Below, piece after piece: positions 4,891 to 6,349 of a DNA stretch of 6,349 nucleotides. Within the stretch, counting starts at the first letter, position 1, and every line of letters begins with the position of its first letter. The translations under genes were made by a program, and so were the position numbers. The stretch comes from Acidobacteriota bacterium (GTDB taxonomy: Bacteria; Acidobacteriota; Terriglobia; Acidiferrales; UBA7541). The stretch covers positions 848-7,196 of the forward strand of contig PKXT01000275.1 of assembly GCA_003133505.1 (NCBI GenBank), read 5' to 3'. Below the pieces are notes generated by a model. The model worked only from the letters and a program-made list of their open reading frames with translations. It had not been told where the DNA came from and did not search any database.

Positions 4891-5433
4891 TTAGTTAACG
4901 CCACAATTCGCACTTGCAAGCAGCTTAGAATCCTCTGGCAAATCCCATTTATGACCAGTGATCGGGCGAATCGTAAATTCTCCGTCCGGCGAAAGAACAA
5001 AGTCATATCCGGTTTGGGGGGTCGATGAAGCCATCTTGCACTGAGCGATGACCTCCCTAGTGGCCCACTTGCACATTTGCTTATGGAATCTCCGCGTAAT
5101 GAACTCCTCTTCCAACACGAAGCCGGTGGCGGGAATCATTTTTTTCGAATTCATAGCTTGAATTCCTGTTCTCACAAGTACAGCAAGATCATTCTCCATT
5201 GCCCGGGCTGGTGCAAACAGAGTGAACGCGACTGATTCGCCGCCGGCGTTCTTTCGCGGAGCTTCCAATCTCATTGAGTTGAAAAAATAGGCAAACAAGG
5301 CCACGAGCCCGGATCCGATTCCGGCAACTCCTGCCAGTTGGTTGAGATGGCCCAAGTGTCCCCAGAGAAGCGCAGAGACAACCGCCACAACGAGACACAT
5401 GTTCATCACGCGATCGTAAGTGCGAGGATTCAT
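4891..5433 (-). CDS. hypothetical membrane protein with two N-terminal helices and a soluble C-terminal domain
   Basis: This 180-residue protein starts at ATG 5433 behind GGAAAGGG, a good ribosome-binding site. After a short polar N-terminus (MNPRTYDRVM) come two helices at about 11-25 (NMCLVVAVVSALLWG) and 33-52 (LAGVAGIGSGLVALFAYFF). A cytoplasm-compatible basic stretch (MRLEAPRKN) follows. Residues 67-180 form a soluble domain with a helical part (ENDLAVLVRTGIQAM; EEEFITRRFHKQMCKWATRE) and a strand-rich end (TGYDFVLSPDGEFTIRPITG). I recognise no family. It is last in the operon, 36 nt after the preceding small membrane protein, and no clear terminator follows. The helical hairpin plus soluble domain layout would suit a membrane-anchored sensor or effector partner, but this is inference. 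Confidence 0.72.
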   Translation of the reverse strand: MNPRTYDRVMNMCLVVAVVSALLWGHLGHLNQLAGVAGIGSGLVALFAYFFNSMRLEAPRKNAGGESVAFTLFAPARAMENDLAVLVRTGIQAMNSKKMIPATGFVLEEEFITRRFHKQMCKWATREVIAQCKMASSTPQTGYDFVLSPDGEFTIRPITGHKWDLPEDSKLLASANCGVN

Positions 5434-5469
5434 GTCCCTTTCCTAATTCTCATATTCTACCAGAAATTC

Positions 5470-5766
5470 TCACGGCTTTGTCACTTGGTAATCGGGTCGG
5501 GCTAAGGCCCCCGTCCATGCCAGACCAGCGGTCAGCGCCTGCGCCGGGTTGATAGGTTTCACGATCCCTACGCCCACGATTGTCCCTAGGACAATGAAAA
5601 TCGCGAACTCGATAACGCTCGCAAGGCGCCCAGAACAAAAAGCCTCGACAATACTTGAGATGACAAAGGGCTTAAGCTTTTTCCGCCCCCACGTGCCCCA
5701 AAGCACAATCGAGCCTATGGCAGTGAAAATAATATTCCAAGTTGTAAAAGTGGGATTATCGAACAC
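5470..5766 (-). CDS. hypothetical small membrane protein, two to three transmembrane helices
   Basis: This 98-residue protein starts at GTG 5766, with GAGG 9 nt upstream, and sits only 12 nt after the stop of the COMM-like gene. Predicted helices are residues 9-27 (TWNIIFTAIGSIVLWGTWG) and 49-69 (SVIEFAIFIVLGTIVGVGIV). A shorter hydrophobic segment at 75-89 (AQALTAGLAWTGALA) may be a third helix or a re-entrant loop. Between the first two lies a basic stretch, RKKLKP, which should be cytoplasmic. The size resembles holins and small accessory membrane subunits, but I see no diagnostic motif and no lysis genes nearby. Tight spacing with both neighbours points to a shared transcript and probably a shared function at the membrane. 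Confidence 0.7.
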   Translation of the reverse strand: MFDNPTFTTWNIIFTAIGSIVLWGTWGRKKLKPFVISSIVEAFCSGRLASVIEFAIFIVLGTIVGVGIVKPINPAQALTAGLAWTGALARPDYQVTKP

Positions 5767-5778
5767 TCGGCGTCGCCT

Positions 5779-6349
5779 CTATTTTGTTGAACGCTCTTTC
5801 GTCCATATCTCTAACTGCTCAACGCGCTGAAGTGTTGTGTTAAGTCTTTCTAGAACCTGCTTTAGCTGATTCTTGGACATTTGAAAGCACAATTCTTCGT
5901 TGGCCATATCTGTGTCCAAATGCACTAACACAACAGGGATACAAGAGGTGATTTGCCCCTTTTTAATAATCGGCCTGACATCGACCACAGTCGAAAAATC
6001 TTCAAGGGCGGGGAGAATCCGGGATGCGGTCTGAGATTCCGTTAAAACATTTTTTAAGTTGTCGCGCTGCTTCACAATCATTTCCGCAAAGCTGAGAAGG
6101 GCGCCTTGATCGGATTCACTAACAATTTTGGCTTTAAGAGCCTCCTCAACAAGCTTTGGAGCGGAATCTTCGGTGGACGACAAGGCCACCGTTACCATTC
6201 CAACAGCAGCCAGAAGAGATCCGATCTCTTCCTCCTTAATTCCAATACGTTCGGCGAACTTCTCTTCGTCAATTATCCGAGGCGAATCGATAGTTTGCGC
6301 AAATTGGGTTATGAGAGAAGCCTGTGATTCTCGGGGGAGCTTCGCGAGC
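5779..6349 (-). CDS. COMM-domain-like soluble protein, N-terminus beyond the right edge
   Basis: The frame is open from the window edge to the stop at 5779 and shows 189 residues. The visible N-terminal part (1-112) is almost all helical and charged (RIGIKEEEIGSLLAAVGMV; LVEEALKAKIVSESDQGALL). The last 75 residues read as strand STVVDVRPII, strand IPVVLVHLDTD, strand EELCFQM, then a long helix (SKNQLKQVLERLNTTLQRVE). This order, a helical N-domain followed by three strands and an amphipathic helix with F-x-M-S before it, resembles COMM-domain (COMMD) proteins. Those are known mainly from eukaryotes, are about 190 residues long, and act as assembly scaffolds. The similarity is from pattern memory, not a search. 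ATG 6198 is an internal start candidate but would discard a continuous helical region. First visible gene of a tight three-gene operon with two membrane proteins. Confidence 0.7.
   Translation of the reverse strand, partial: LAKLPRESQASLITQFAQTIDSPRIIDEEKFAERIGIKEEEIGSLLAAVGMVTVALSSTEDSAPKLVEEALKAKIVSESDQGALLSFAEMIVKQRDNLKNVLTESQTASRILPALEDFSTVVDVRPIIKKGQITSCIPVVLVHLDTDMANEELCFQMSKNQLKQVLERLNTTLQRVEQLEIWTKERSTK

Noticed and set aside
1..6349. CRISPR array, transposase, toxin-antitoxin pair, element att sites
   Set aside because: No regularly spaced repeats, no transposase motifs, no recognisable toxin partner for the RHH-like protein, and neither element end is inside the window.

Overview
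The window looks like the replication and integration end of an integrated mobile element (a prophage-like or ICE-like island) in a bacterium with moderately high G+C. All recognisable genes read leftward on the minus strand. Acidobacteriota (Terriglobia-like) is my best guess for the host. It rests on recalled resemblance of the integrase N-terminus and of the CHC2 zinc-finger plus DUF3987 gene pair to proteins common in that phylum. It is an inference; there is no rRNA or housekeeping gene to confirm it.

Layout in order of transcription (right to left). (1) 6349-4891: a three-gene cargo operon of lower G+C. It encodes a soluble protein cut by the window edge, whose C-terminal third resembles a COMM domain, then two small membrane proteins. 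(2) 4890-4640: a noncoding, G+C-rich stretch with inverted repeats. (3) 4624-3983: a protein with a four-cysteine zinc-ribbon-like N-terminus and a C-terminal helix-turn-helix, behind a perfect AGGAGG. (4) 3982-3758: a control region with a promoter-like sequence, an inverted repeat straddling the predicted +1, and two hairpins with T-tracts. A repeated 8-mer in these hairpins allows alternative pairing, as in an attenuator. (5) 3757-1636: a CHC2 zinc-finger primase-like protein without Toprim, overlapping by 20 nt a DUF3987-type ATPase/helicase-like protein. (6) 1644-1574: a cluster of six GCGAA-type repeats in opposing orientations, a possible iteron or structured-RNA site. (7) 1557-394: a cysteine-rich protein, an AlpA/excisionase-type HTH protein, a Trp-rich two-helix membrane protein and a small ribbon-helix-helix-like protein. 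(8) 397-1: the N-terminal third of a tyrosine recombinase, continuing past the left edge and overlapping the previous gene by 4 nt.

How it may work: the HTH/zinc protein and the attenuator-like leader are placed to control the primase-helicase pair, which would replicate the excised element. The excisionase-like HTH protein and integrase would drive excision and integration. The right-hand operon is the least familiar part and the best candidate for undescribed biology. No attachment sites, CRISPR arrays, tRNA or rRNA genes, or transposases were seen.
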